A DNA stretch of 64,000 nt from Pseudomonas brassicacearum (lineage in GTDB: Bacteria; Pseudomonadota; Gammaproteobacteria; Pseudomonadales; Pseudomonadaceae), in the NCBI RefSeq assembly GCF_003732265.1, contig NZ_MOBK01000007.1, positions 62,001 to 126,000 of the forward strand, given 5' to 3'. The position numbers and the translations under genes are program-made. Below, in pieces: positions 7,576-14,757 of the stretch. Under the pieces are notes generated by a model. The model did not search any database and had not been told where the DNA came from. It worked only from the letters and a program-made list of their open reading frames with translations. Position 1 is the stretch's first letter, and every line of letters begins with the position of its first letter.

Positions 7576-8985
7576 ATGAGCGCTGTTATCACGCCTGCAG
7601 ATTTTAACGATTACAAAGTGGCCGACATGTCCCTGGCTGCCTGGGGCCGTCGCGAAACCATCATCGCCGAATCCGAAATGCCTGCCCTGATGGGTCTGCG
7701 CCGTAAATACGTCGGTGAGCAGCCGCTCAAAGGCGCGAAAATCCTCGGCTGCATCCACATGACCATTCAGACTGCCGTGCTGATCGAAACCCTGGTTGCC
7801 CTGGGTGCCGAAGTACGTTGGTCGTCCTGCAACATTTTCTCGACTCAAGACCAGGCCGCTGCCGCTATCGCTGCTGCCGGTATCCCGGTTTTCGCCTGGA
7901 AAGGCGAGACTGAAGAAGAGTACGAGTGGTGCCTGGAGCAAACCATCCTCAAAGATGGCGCGCCTTGGGATGCCAACATGATCCTCGACGACGGCGGCGA
8001 CCTGACTCAGCTGCTGCACGACAAGTACCCACAGGTTCTGGACCGCGTCCACGGCGTGACCGAAGAAACCACCACCGGCGTTCACCGCCTGCTGGACATG
8101 CTTGCCAAGGGCGAGCTGAAAATCCCGGCCATCAACGTCAACGACTCGGTAACAAAGAGCAAGAACGACAACAAGTACGGCTGCCGTCACAGCCTGAACG
8201 ACGCGATCAAGCGCGGAACCGACCACCTGCTGTCCGGCAAGCAAGCGCTGGTCATCGGTTACGGTGACGTGGGCAAGGGCTCCGCTCAGTCCCTGCGTCA
8301 GGAAGGCATGATCGTCAAAGTCTCCGAAGTTGACCCGATCTGCGCCATGCAGGCCTGCATGGACGGCTACGAGCTGGTTTCGCCGTTCATCGACGGCATC
8401 AACGACGGCACCGAAGCAAGCATCGACAAAGCGCTGCTGGGCAAGATCGACCTGATCGTGACCACCACCGGTAACGTCAATGTTTGCGACTCGAACATGC
8501 TCAAAGCCCTGAAGAAGCGCGCTGTTGTCTGCAACATCGGTCACTTCGACAACGAAATCGACACCGCTTTCATGCGCAAAAACTGGGCGTGGGAAGAAGT
8601 GAAGCCACAGGTTCACAAAATCCACCGCACCGGCCCGGGCGCTTTCGACGCTCAGAACGATGACTACCTGATCCTGCTGGCCGAAGGCCGTCTGGTTAAC
8701 CTGGGTAACGCTACCGGTCACCCAAGCCGCATCATGGACGGTTCGTTCGCCAACCAGGTTCTGGCGCAGATCTTCCTGTTCGGCCAGAAGTACGCCGACC
8801 TGTCGCCAGCCCAGAAAGCCGAGCGCCTGACTGTTGAAGTACTGCCGAAGAAACTCGACGAAGAAGTGGCCCTGGAAATGGTCCGCGGTTTCGGCGGCGT
8901 TGTGACTCAACTGACCAAGACCCAGGCCGACTACATCGGCGTGACCGTTGAAGGTCCGTTCAAGCCGCACGCTTACCGCTACTGA
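7576..8985 (+). CDS. ahcY: adenosylhomocysteinase
   Basis: AhcY reversibly splits S-adenosylhomocysteine into adenosine and homocysteine, removing the inhibitor of methyltransferases. It is cytoplasmic and uses bound NAD+. The 469-residue length is usual for Pseudomonas. The NAD loop GYGDVGKG is at residues 228-235, and the conserved C-terminus HAYRY is intact. GGAGG sits seven bases before the ATG; the open frame extends further upstream but that part is riboswitch. metF follows on the same strand with a REPIN between. Confidence 0.97.
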   Translation: MSAVITPADFNDYKVADMSLAAWGRRETIIAESEMPALMGLRRKYVGEQPLKGAKILGCIHMTIQTAVLIETLVALGAEVRWSSCNIFSTQDQAAAAIAAAGIPVFAWKGETEEEYEWCLEQTILKDGAPWDANMILDDGGDLTQLLHDKYPQVLDRVHGVTEETTTGVHRLLDMLAKGELKIPAINVNDSVTKSKNDNKYGCRHSLNDAIKRGTDHLLSGKQALVIGYGDVGKGSAQSLRQEGMIVKVSEVDPICAMQACMDGYELVSPFIDGINDGTEASIDKALLGKIDLIVTTTGNVNVCDSNMLKALKKRAVVCNIGHFDNEIDTAFMRKNWAWEEVKPQVHKIHRTGPGAFDAQNDDYLILLAEGRLVNLGNATGHPSRIMDGSFANQVLAQIFLFGQKYADLSPAQKAERLTVEVLPKKLDEEVALEMVRGFGGVVTQLTKTQADYIGVTVEGPFKPHAYRY

Positions 8986-9008
8986 TTGACCTGCTGCCTG
9001 CTCTCCCT

Positions 9009-9098
9009 TGTGGGAGCGGGCTTGCTCGCGAAGGCGGTTTATCCTTCAACATTAATGTTGTCTGACCCACCGCTTTCGCGAGCAAGCCCGCTCCCACA
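9009..9098. repeat. REPIN 4: class B pair between ahcY and metF
   Basis: Here the arm order is reversed: TGTGGG ends face outward and CGCGAA ends inward. The spacer (CGGTTTATCCTTCAACATTA...) resembles REPINs 5, 10, 11 and 15. It separates two genes expected to share the ahcY transcript. Confidence 0.95.
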
Positions 9099-9146
9099 TT
9101 GGGATGTGCAAGTCTTCCAGGCTCACGTGTTTTCAAGGGTATTCCC

Positions 9147-9992
9147 ATGTCCCAAGACCGTCGCTACAGCTTCGAGTTCTTCCCTACGAAGACCGACGCT
9201 GGGCATGAAAAGCTGCTCGCCACTGCCCGTCAGCTGGCCACGTACAACCCCGATTTCTTCTCCTGCACCTATGGCGCTGGCGGTTCGACCCGTGATCGCA
9301 CCCTCAACACCGTGTTGCAGCTCGAAAGCGAAGTCAAAGTCCCTGCCGCCCCGCATCTGTCGTGCGTCGGCGACAGCAAGGACGACTTGCGCGGCCTGCT
9401 GGCCCAATACAAGGCTGCCGGCATCAAGCGTATCGTTGCCCTGCGCGGTGACCTGCCTTCGGGCATGGGCATGGCCAGCGGCGAAATGCGCCACGCCAAT
9501 GACCTGGTCGAATTCATTCGTGAAGAGACCGGCGATCATTTCCACATCGAAGTCGCCGCTTACCCGGAAATGCACCCGCAAGCGCGCAACTTCGAAGACG
9601 ATATCGCCAACTTCGTGCGCAAGGCCAACGCTGGCGCGGACAGTGCGATCACCCAGTACTTCTTCAACGCCGACAGCTACTTCTACTTCGTCGAGCGTGT
9701 ACGGGCAGCGGGCGTGACCATCCCGATCGTGCCGGGGATCATGCCGATCACCAACTACAGCAAACTGGCGCGCTTCTCTGACGCCTGTGGCGCGGAAATT
9801 CCGCGCTGGATCCGTAAACAGCTGGAAGCCTACGGCGACGACACCCAAAGCATTCAAGGCTTTGGTGAGCAAGTCATCACCGAAATGTGCGAACGCCTGC
9901 TGCAAGGTGGCGCACCGGGCCTGCACTTCTACACACTGAATCAGGCTGAGGCGAGCCTGGCGGTGTGGAACAACCTGAAGTTGCCGCGCTGA
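9147..9992 (+). CDS. metF: methylenetetrahydrofolate reductase
   Basis: MetF is an FAD enzyme that reduces 5,10-methylene-THF to 5-methyl-THF, the methyl donor for homocysteine remethylation. The 281-residue protein begins SQDRRYSFEFFPTKTD, the conserved first strand with the catalytic glutamate. It also has SCTYGAGGSTRDRT and LRGDLPSGMG, typical of the TIM barrel. The start is supported by CAAGGG 8-9 bases upstream. Function and position fit joint control with ahcY, which supplies homocysteine. Confidence 0.96.
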   Translation: MSQDRRYSFEFFPTKTDAGHEKLLATARQLATYNPDFFSCTYGAGGSTRDRTLNTVLQLESEVKVPAAPHLSCVGDSKDDLRGLLAQYKAAGIKRIVALRGDLPSGMGMASGEMRHANDLVEFIREETGDHFHIEVAAYPEMHPQARNFEDDIANFVRKANAGADSAITQYFFNADSYFYFVERVRAAGVTIPIVPGIMPITNYSKLARFSDACGAEIPRWIRKQLEAYGDDTQSIQGFGEQVITEMCERLLQGGAPGLHFYTLNQAEASLAVWNNLKLPR

Positions 9993-10011
9993 AACAGTGC
10001 AAAACCCCGAA

Positions 10012-10041
10012 AAGGCTCTGGCGAAATCCAGGGCCTTTTTT
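10012..10041 (+). terminator. intrinsic terminator after metF
   Basis: A ten-base stem (AAGGCTCTGG/CCAGGGCCTT, one T-G pair) around a six-base loop, followed by a short T run, 20 bases after the metF stop. Confidence 0.9.
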
Positions 10042-10116
10042 ATGGAATAGGCGTTGTGCCAGAGCTTCTGGATCCCGTTTCTGGCTCTTTATGATTTCTC
10101 GTCGTAATCTCAAGCC

Positions 10117-10944
10117 ATGCCCCTGATTTCGCAATTTTTGACAGTGCTGCTTTTCACTTGCCTGAGCTTCGCCGCCCGGGGCGAGAAGCTGCGCATTGTC
10201 ACCGAACCGTGGGCGCCTTACGTCTACGAGGAAGACGGCAAAGCCCTGGGACTGGATTACGAAACCACGGCCATCGTCTTCAAACGCCTGGGGATCGAAG
10301 TGGACTGGCAGTTCCTGCCGTGGAAACGCTGCCTGTCGATGCTTGAAACCGGTCAGGCGGACGGCGCGCTGGACATTTTCCACAGCGATGAGCGTGACGC
10401 GACGCTGCTCTACCCCGGGGAACCGCTCTCGGAAGTCGAATTCGTGATGTTCTATGCCAATGAGCGGCCCCATCCGTTTCGTACCCTCGACGACCTGAAA
10501 GGTCTGACCATCGGCACTTCGCCGGGCTACCTCTATAGCAAGGATTTCAGCGACTCCACCCTGTTCACCCGTGAGCCGGCGCCGACCCATGAAGCCAACT
10601 TCGGCAAGCTGGTACGCGGGCGTATCGACCTACTGATCACGGATCGTCGGGTTGGCCAGCACTTGCTCGATGAATTGGGTATCCGCGGCAGCATCACTGA
10701 AAACCCGACCGTTATCAGCCATCAGAGCCAGTTTCTGGCGGTCCGTAAAAATGCCGGCATGGATTTGTTGGTGCAGCGTTTCGGTGCCGAACTCAAGCGT
10801 TTCAAGCGCGAGCCCGCCTACGCGGAGTTGAGCGCCCGTTACGGTGCCGATCCCAGTGCCGATGTTAGATCCGATGTGAAAGCCGCCACCGCCACTTCGG
10901 CCACGGTAAAAACCGTTGAGCAGCAGGAAAGCGGCGCACAGTGA
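10117..10944 (+). CDS. periplasmic solute-binding protein family 3 (orphan)
   Basis: The 275-residue protein has a Sec signal (about residues 1-22). The two-lobed binding domain follows: KLRIVTEPWAPYVYEEDGK, FLPWKRCLSMLETGQADGA and LKGLTIGTSPGYLY are the expected elements of polar amino acid-type binding proteins. A Ser/Ala/Thr-rich tail of about 25 residues ends the protein. No permease or ATPase gene is nearby, so it may be an orphan receptor or a non-transport member of the family. The ligand is unknown. The ATG has only a weak ribosome-binding site. Confidence 0.82.
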   Translation: MPLISQFLTVLLFTCLSFAARGEKLRIVTEPWAPYVYEEDGKALGLDYETTAIVFKRLGIEVDWQFLPWKRCLSMLETGQADGALDIFHSDERDATLLYPGEPLSEVEFVMFYANERPHPFRTLDDLKGLTIGTSPGYLYSKDFSDSTLFTREPAPTHEANFGKLVRGRIDLLITDRRVGQHLLDELGIRGSITENPTVISHQSQFLAVRKNAGMDLLVQRFGAELKRFKREPAYAELSARYGADPSADVRSDVKAATATSATVKTVEQQESGAQ

Positions 10945-10950
10945 TTGCTC

Positions 10951-10959
10951 TGTTATACT
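10951..10959 (+). promoter_or_regulatory. extended -10 promoter for rhlE
   Basis: TGTTATACT fits an extended -10 element (TGn-TATACT) and lies seven bases after the upstream stop codon. No good -35 is visible, as is common for this class. Transcription would start about 200 bases before the rhlE ATG, giving a long untranslated leader. Confidence 0.55.
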
Positions 10960-11167
10960 CCGGCCTTCCCGCCAGGCTCACGCCCGGACGCTCGGACTTG
11001 TTCAAGGCATCTCGACCCCGCTACAGCGCAGCTCTTCAGCCCGCGCGAGCGCTCCAGACGAGCTTTCAAGGCCCAGCAGGACCGGACGGGATTGCGTTCC
11101 TCTTAAACGCCATTCGCGCCAGGCAAGACTCCCATTGGGCCAAGCCCTAACTAAAACAGGATTACTC

Positions 11168-13045
11168 ATGTCCTTTGCTTCCCTCGGTCTCTCCGAGGCT
11201 TTAGTCCGCGCCATCGAGGCAGCGGGCTATACCGAGCCTACTCCGGTGCAACAGCGGGCCATTCCCGCCGTGTTGCAAGGTCGCGACCTGATGGTTGCGG
11301 CTCAGACAGGTACTGGTAAAACCGGTGGCTTCGCCCTTCCGATCCTGGAGCGGTTGTTCCCTAACGGTCACCCGGACAAATCCCAGCGTCACGGCCCGCG
11401 CCAACCGCGCGTCCTGGTCCTGACCCCTACTCGCGAACTCGCGGCTCAAGTGCACGAGAGCTTCAAGGTCTATGCCCGTGACCTGAAGTTCGTCAGCGCC
11501 TGCATCTTCGGCGGCGTCGGCATGAACCCGCAGGTTCAGGCCATGTCCCGTGGTGTCGACGTGCTGGTGGCCTGCCCTGGCCGCCTGCTCGACCTCGCTG
11601 GCCAAGGCAGCGTCGACTTGTCCCACGTGGAAATCCTCGTGCTGGACGAAGCCGACCGCATGCTCGACATGGGCTTTGTCCATGACGTGAAAAAGGTTTT
11701 GGCCCGTCTGCCAGCCAAACGGCAGAATCTGCTGTTCTCGGCGACGTTCTCCAAGGACATCACCGACCTCGCCGGCAAGCTGCTGCACAACCCGGAACGC
11801 ATCGAAGTCACGCCACCGAACACCACGGTCGAGCGCATCGAACAGCGCGTATTCCGCCTGCCAGCCAACCACAAGCGTTCGCTGCTGGCGCACCTGATCA
11901 CCGCAGGCGCCTGGGAACAGGTGCTGGTGTTCACCCGCACCAAGCACGGCGCCAACCGCCTGGCCGAGTACCTGGACAAACACGGCCTCAGCGCCGTCGC
12001 GATCCACGGTAACAAGAGCCAGAACGCTCGCACCAAAGCCCTTGCCGACTTCAAGGCCGGTGAAGTGCGCATTCTGGTTGCTACCGACATCGCCGCTCGC
12101 GGCCTCGACATCGACCAGTTGCCACACGTGGTCAACTTCGAACTGCCAAACGTCGACGAAGACTACGTGCACCGTATCGGCCGTACTGGCCGTGCCGGCC
12201 GTTCGGGCGAGGCGATCTCGCTGGTTGCTCCGGACGAAGAGAAGCTGCTGAAAAGCATCGAGCGCATGACCAAGCAGAAGATTGCCGACGGCAACCTGAT
12301 GGGCTTCGACTCCAGCGCTGTAGAAGCCGAGAAGCCTGAAGTTCGCGAGCGTCCGGATGTGCGTAACCCGCGCAACCCACGTGGCCCGCGCGGCGACGGC
12401 CCGAACGGCACCGGTGGTGGTGGCGGTCGCAAGGACAAAGGCAAGGACAAGGGCGGCAAGGAAAAGCCTGCCGCCACTGGCCGTGGCGATCGCCCGGCCC
12501 GTGAACACAAGCCACGCGAAGGCACCCCGGCGCGCGAGCAACAGCGTCCGGCGCCACGCGCTGCCGCAGCGGACCGTGCTCCGGACGAGTTCCTGGACGA
12601 CGATATCGATAACTTCGGTAACCGCGTTGATTACGTCCCGCAAGCCAAACCGGCTCAGGGCCGTGGTCGCCGTCCGGGTGCTCCGGCACAAGGCACGACG
12701 GCTGGCGCAGGTGCTCCGCGCACCGGCGGCAAGCCTCAGGGTCGCCAAAGCGGTCCGCGCAGCAGCGACGGCGCCACCACCGGCACCCCGCCGGCAAAGC
12801 GCAGCGGTCCACGCAGCGGTGCTCCACGTGACGGTCAAGCCCGTCGCGAAGAAGGCCGCAACCGTCGTCCGGCCCGTGACGATCAGCCACGTTCGGAACC
12901 GGCCGTGCAGAACCCGCGCGGTCCAGCGCCGAAGATCATTCACAAGGAGTCGAAAACCGATCGTTTCCCGACTCCCGAGCAACTTGATCAACTGCCAGGC
13001 CGTCCACGCGGCGAAAAACCAGCATTGCTGACCCGCAATCGCTGA
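11168..13045 (+). CDS. rhlE: DEAD-box ATP-dependent RNA helicase RhlE
   Basis: RhlE unwinds short RNA duplexes in ribosome assembly and RNA turnover. The core carries the Q motif (PTPVQQRAIP), motif I AQTGTGKT (residues 45-52), DEAD (160-163), SAT and HRIGRTGRAGR. The core ends near residue 395. The remaining ~230 residues are a low-complexity basic tail rich in Arg, Gly, Pro and Lys, expected to bind RNA without specificity. At 625 residues it is longer than E. coli RhlE because of this tail. The start is the ATG after AGGATTACTC; upstream frame extension is the leader. Confidence 0.95.
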   Translation: MSFASLGLSEALVRAIEAAGYTEPTPVQQRAIPAVLQGRDLMVAAQTGTGKTGGFALPILERLFPNGHPDKSQRHGPRQPRVLVLTPTRELAAQVHESFKVYARDLKFVSACIFGGVGMNPQVQAMSRGVDVLVACPGRLLDLAGQGSVDLSHVEILVLDEADRMLDMGFVHDVKKVLARLPAKRQNLLFSATFSKDITDLAGKLLHNPERIEVTPPNTTVERIEQRVFRLPANHKRSLLAHLITAGAWEQVLVFTRTKHGANRLAEYLDKHGLSAVAIHGNKSQNARTKALADFKAGEVRILVATDIAARGLDIDQLPHVVNFELPNVDEDYVHRIGRTGRAGRSGEAISLVAPDEEKLLKSIERMTKQKIADGNLMGFDSSAVEAEKPEVRERPDVRNPRNPRGPRGDGPNGTGGGGGRKDKGKDKGGKEKPAATGRGDRPAREHKPREGTPAREQQRPAPRAAAADRAPDEFLDDDIDNFGNRVDYVPQAKPAQGRGRRPGAPAQGTTAGAGAPRTGGKPQGRQSGPRSSDGATTGTPPAKRSGPRSGAPRDGQARREEGRNRRPARDDQPRSEPAVQNPRGPAPKIIHKESKTDRFPTPEQLDQLPGRPRGEKPALLTRNR

Positions 13046-13060
13046 GTTTTCCCCGCCATG

Positions 13061-13097
13061 AAAAATGCCCCTGATCTCACGATCCGGGGCATTTTTT
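13061..13097 (+). terminator. intrinsic terminator after rhlE
   Basis: AAAAATGCCCC pairs with GGGGCATTTTT, with an inner GATC/GATC stem, followed by a T run. It starts 15 bases after the rhlE stop. Confidence 0.92.
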
Positions 13098-13135
13098 CTG
13101 GACCACGCACAATTACCGATCTCACCAAAGATCAA

Positions 13136-13227
13136 ATGTGGGAGCGGGCTTGCTCGCGAAAGCGGTGGATCATTCAACATTGATGTCGACTGACCTGGCG
13201 CCTTCGCGAGCAAGCCCGCTCCCACAT
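13136..13227. repeat. REPIN 5: class B pair
   Basis: Outward TGTGGG ends with spacer GGATCATTCAACATTGATGT, nearly self-complementary and shared with other class B elements. It lies between the convergent rhlE and yceI genes. Confidence 0.95.
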
Positions 13228-13263
13228 TAGACGTGTAGCGCCTGTGCATTTTTGGTGGGCAAT

Positions 13264-13297
13264 AAAAAACGCCCCCGGCCGTGAGGTCGGGGGCGTT
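13264..13297 (-). terminator. intrinsic terminator of the b561-yceI unit
   Basis: Read on the minus strand, AACGCCCCCGACC pairs with GGCCGGGGGCGTT around a four-base loop and is followed by TTTT. It lies 20 bases after the yceI stop codon. Confidence 0.92.
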
Positions 13298-13316
13298 CTT
13301 GTGTCTGCGGCGAAAA

Positions 13317-13910
13317 TTACTTCGCTTTCACACCTTCAAAGGTGACGTACAGATCAACCGCGTCGGACTGTGGACCCAGATCCATCATCTTGCCGAAATC
13401 AGAACGCTTGATGCTGGTGGTGCCTTCGAAGCCGGCACGGTAGCCGCCCCATGGATCCTTGCCTTCACCCAGGAAAGTGGCCTTGACCACAACTGGCTTG
13501 GTGACACCCGCAATGGTCAGGTCGCCGGCCACATCGGCAGTGACTTTACCGTCGGCGTTTTTGCCGGTGGTTTTAACGCTGGTCGACACGAACGTGGCTT
13601 TAGGGAAATCAGCCACTTTCAGGAAGTCTTTGCTGGAGATGTGCTTGTCACGCTCGGCGTTGTTGGTGAAAACGCTCGCGGTGTTCACGTTGAACTCGAT
13701 CTTGCTGTCTTCTGGCTTGGCAGCATCAAAGCTGAACTTGCCGTCGATGTCCTTGAAAGTACCGGTGATGTAGCTGTAACCCAGGTGGCTGATCTTGAAG
13801 TCGACGAAGGCGTGCTGGCCAGTTTTGTCGACGACATAGTCAGCTGCCATTACGTTTGCGGACAACAGGGCGGAACCGATTGCCAGAGCGGCGAGAGTCT
13901 TTTTCAACAT
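13317..13910 (-). CDS. YceI family periplasmic lipocalin-like protein
   Basis: The 197-residue protein has a clear Sec signal ending LSANVMA-ADYV. It then follows the YceI pattern: HAFVDFKISHLGYSYITGTF, SKIEFNVNTASVFTNN and the central VTADVAGDLTIAGVTKPV. YceI proteins form an extended beta barrel that binds long isoprenoid or amphipathic molecules in the periplasm. The ligand here is unknown. It follows the cytochrome b561 gene by 32 bases, a pairing seen widely, so an operon is likely. Confidence 0.92.
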   Translation of the reverse strand: MLKKTLAALAIGSALLSANVMAADYVVDKTGQHAFVDFKISHLGYSYITGTFKDIDGKFSFDAAKPEDSKIEFNVNTASVFTNNAERDKHISSKDFLKVADFPKATFVSTSVKTTGKNADGKVTADVAGDLTIAGVTKPVVVKATFLGEGKDPWGGYRAGFEGTTSIKRSDFGKMMDLGPQSDAVDLYVTFEGVKAK

Positions 13911-13942
13911 GTCTTGTATTCCTTGAGGGGCTAAGTTGAATG

Positions 13943-14494
13943 TCAGGCTTTGCGACCCAGCATTCGTTTCAGGGTCACATCACGGTCGATAAAGTGGTGC
14001 TTCAATGCTGCCAACGCATGGAGACCGGAAAAAATTACCAATGCCCACGCCAGGTAGAGATGAATCGCACCTGCGTTATCTGCCTGGTCCGGTAGCCCGG
14101 AAACCAGTGCAGGCACTTCAAACCAGTCAAACACCGGAATCCCGACACCCTCTGCGGTGGAAATCAGGTAACCGGCAATCATCACAGCGAACAAACAGAG
14201 ATACAGAAAAGCATGCCCGAACTTGGCGCCAAGGCGCGTCATTCGGCTGTAGCTGGTCAGCGTTGGCGGCGGTGGGCTGATAAAGCGCCACAACACGCGC
14301 AACACCATGACAGCCAGCAGGATCAGACCGATGCTCTTGTGCAGGTCAGGTCCCGCCTTGCGCCAAGGGTCGTAGTAGCCGAGACCGACCATCCACAGAC
14401 CCAGACCGAACAAACCGAACACTGCCAGCGCTACGCCCCAGTGCATGAAGATGCTGACCCAGCCGTAGCGAGAGGTAGAGTTTCGTAGTTGCAT
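13943..14494 (-). CDS. cytochrome b561 family protein
   Basis: This 183-residue inner-membrane protein has four predicted membrane helices. Conserved histidines suitable for two b haems appear in SIFMHWGVALA, GPDLHKSIGL, GHAFLYLCLF and FSGLHALAALKHHF. It belongs to the bacterial cytochrome b561 (CybB) family, which passes electrons between quinol or superoxide and other carriers. It is the first gene of the b561-yceI unit. Three TATCGA repeats lie 32-82 bases upstream of its ATG. Confidence 0.9.
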   Translation of the reverse strand: MQLRNSTSRYGWVSIFMHWGVALAVFGLFGLGLWMVGLGYYDPWRKAGPDLHKSIGLILLAVMVLRVLWRFISPPPPTLTSYSRMTRLGAKFGHAFLYLCLFAVMIAGYLISTAEGVGIPVFDWFEVPALVSGLPDQADNAGAIHLYLAWALVIFSGLHALAALKHHFIDRDVTLKRMLGRKA

Positions 14495-14525
14495 TGCCGA
14501 GTCCCTGTAAGTGCTGGCCCAAGAC

Positions 14526-14576
14526 TATCGAGTTATCTATCGAATTAAAGCGGAAAATTTCGCTTTGAAATATCGA
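14526..14576. promoter_or_regulatory. three TATCGA repeats, possible operator upstream of b561-yceI
   Basis: TATCGA occurs at 14526, 14538 and 14571 in an AT-rich region upstream of the b561 start. Between the second and third copies AAAGCG and CGCTTT form an inverted repeat. The arrangement suggests a regulator site, but no regulator is identified and no convincing promoter boxes were placed. Confidence 0.35.
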
Positions 14577-14714
14577 GAAATACGATCAAGAGCTTGAAAT
14601 AGGCTTGTTAAGGAAAGATTAAAGACCAATGCATGAGAAAAGTTGAAGCCCAACTAAAGAACACCCTCGCCCCCGGGTTTATTCGATTCTTAGTACCGGT
14701 TTTTCTCCAGGCAT

Positions 14715-14746
14715 AAAAAAACGCGGCATCTCTGCCGCGTTTTTTT
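14715..14746 (-). terminator. intrinsic terminator after the amine oxidase gene
   Basis: AAAAAAACGCGGCA pairs with TGCCGCGTTTTTTT around a four-base loop, 12 bases beyond the stop codon. The symmetric A and T tracts would let it work in both directions. Confidence 0.92.
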
Positions 14747-14757
14747 AGTCCAGACGC

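Noticed and set aside
7483..8970. 495-codon open frame antisense to ahcY
   Set aside because: Complement of a highly conserved enzyme gene; no family match or ribosome-binding site.
10941..11150. 69-codon reading frame in the rhlE leader starting with GTG
   Set aside because: It overlaps the upstream stop as GTGA, which could be coupling, but its start lies upstream of the predicted promoter and the peptide has no recognisable features.
11201..13249. 682-codon open frame antisense to rhlE
   Set aside because: It mirrors the rhlE coding sequence in a GC-rich genome, has low-complexity Arg/Ala composition and matches no family; rhlE explains the region.
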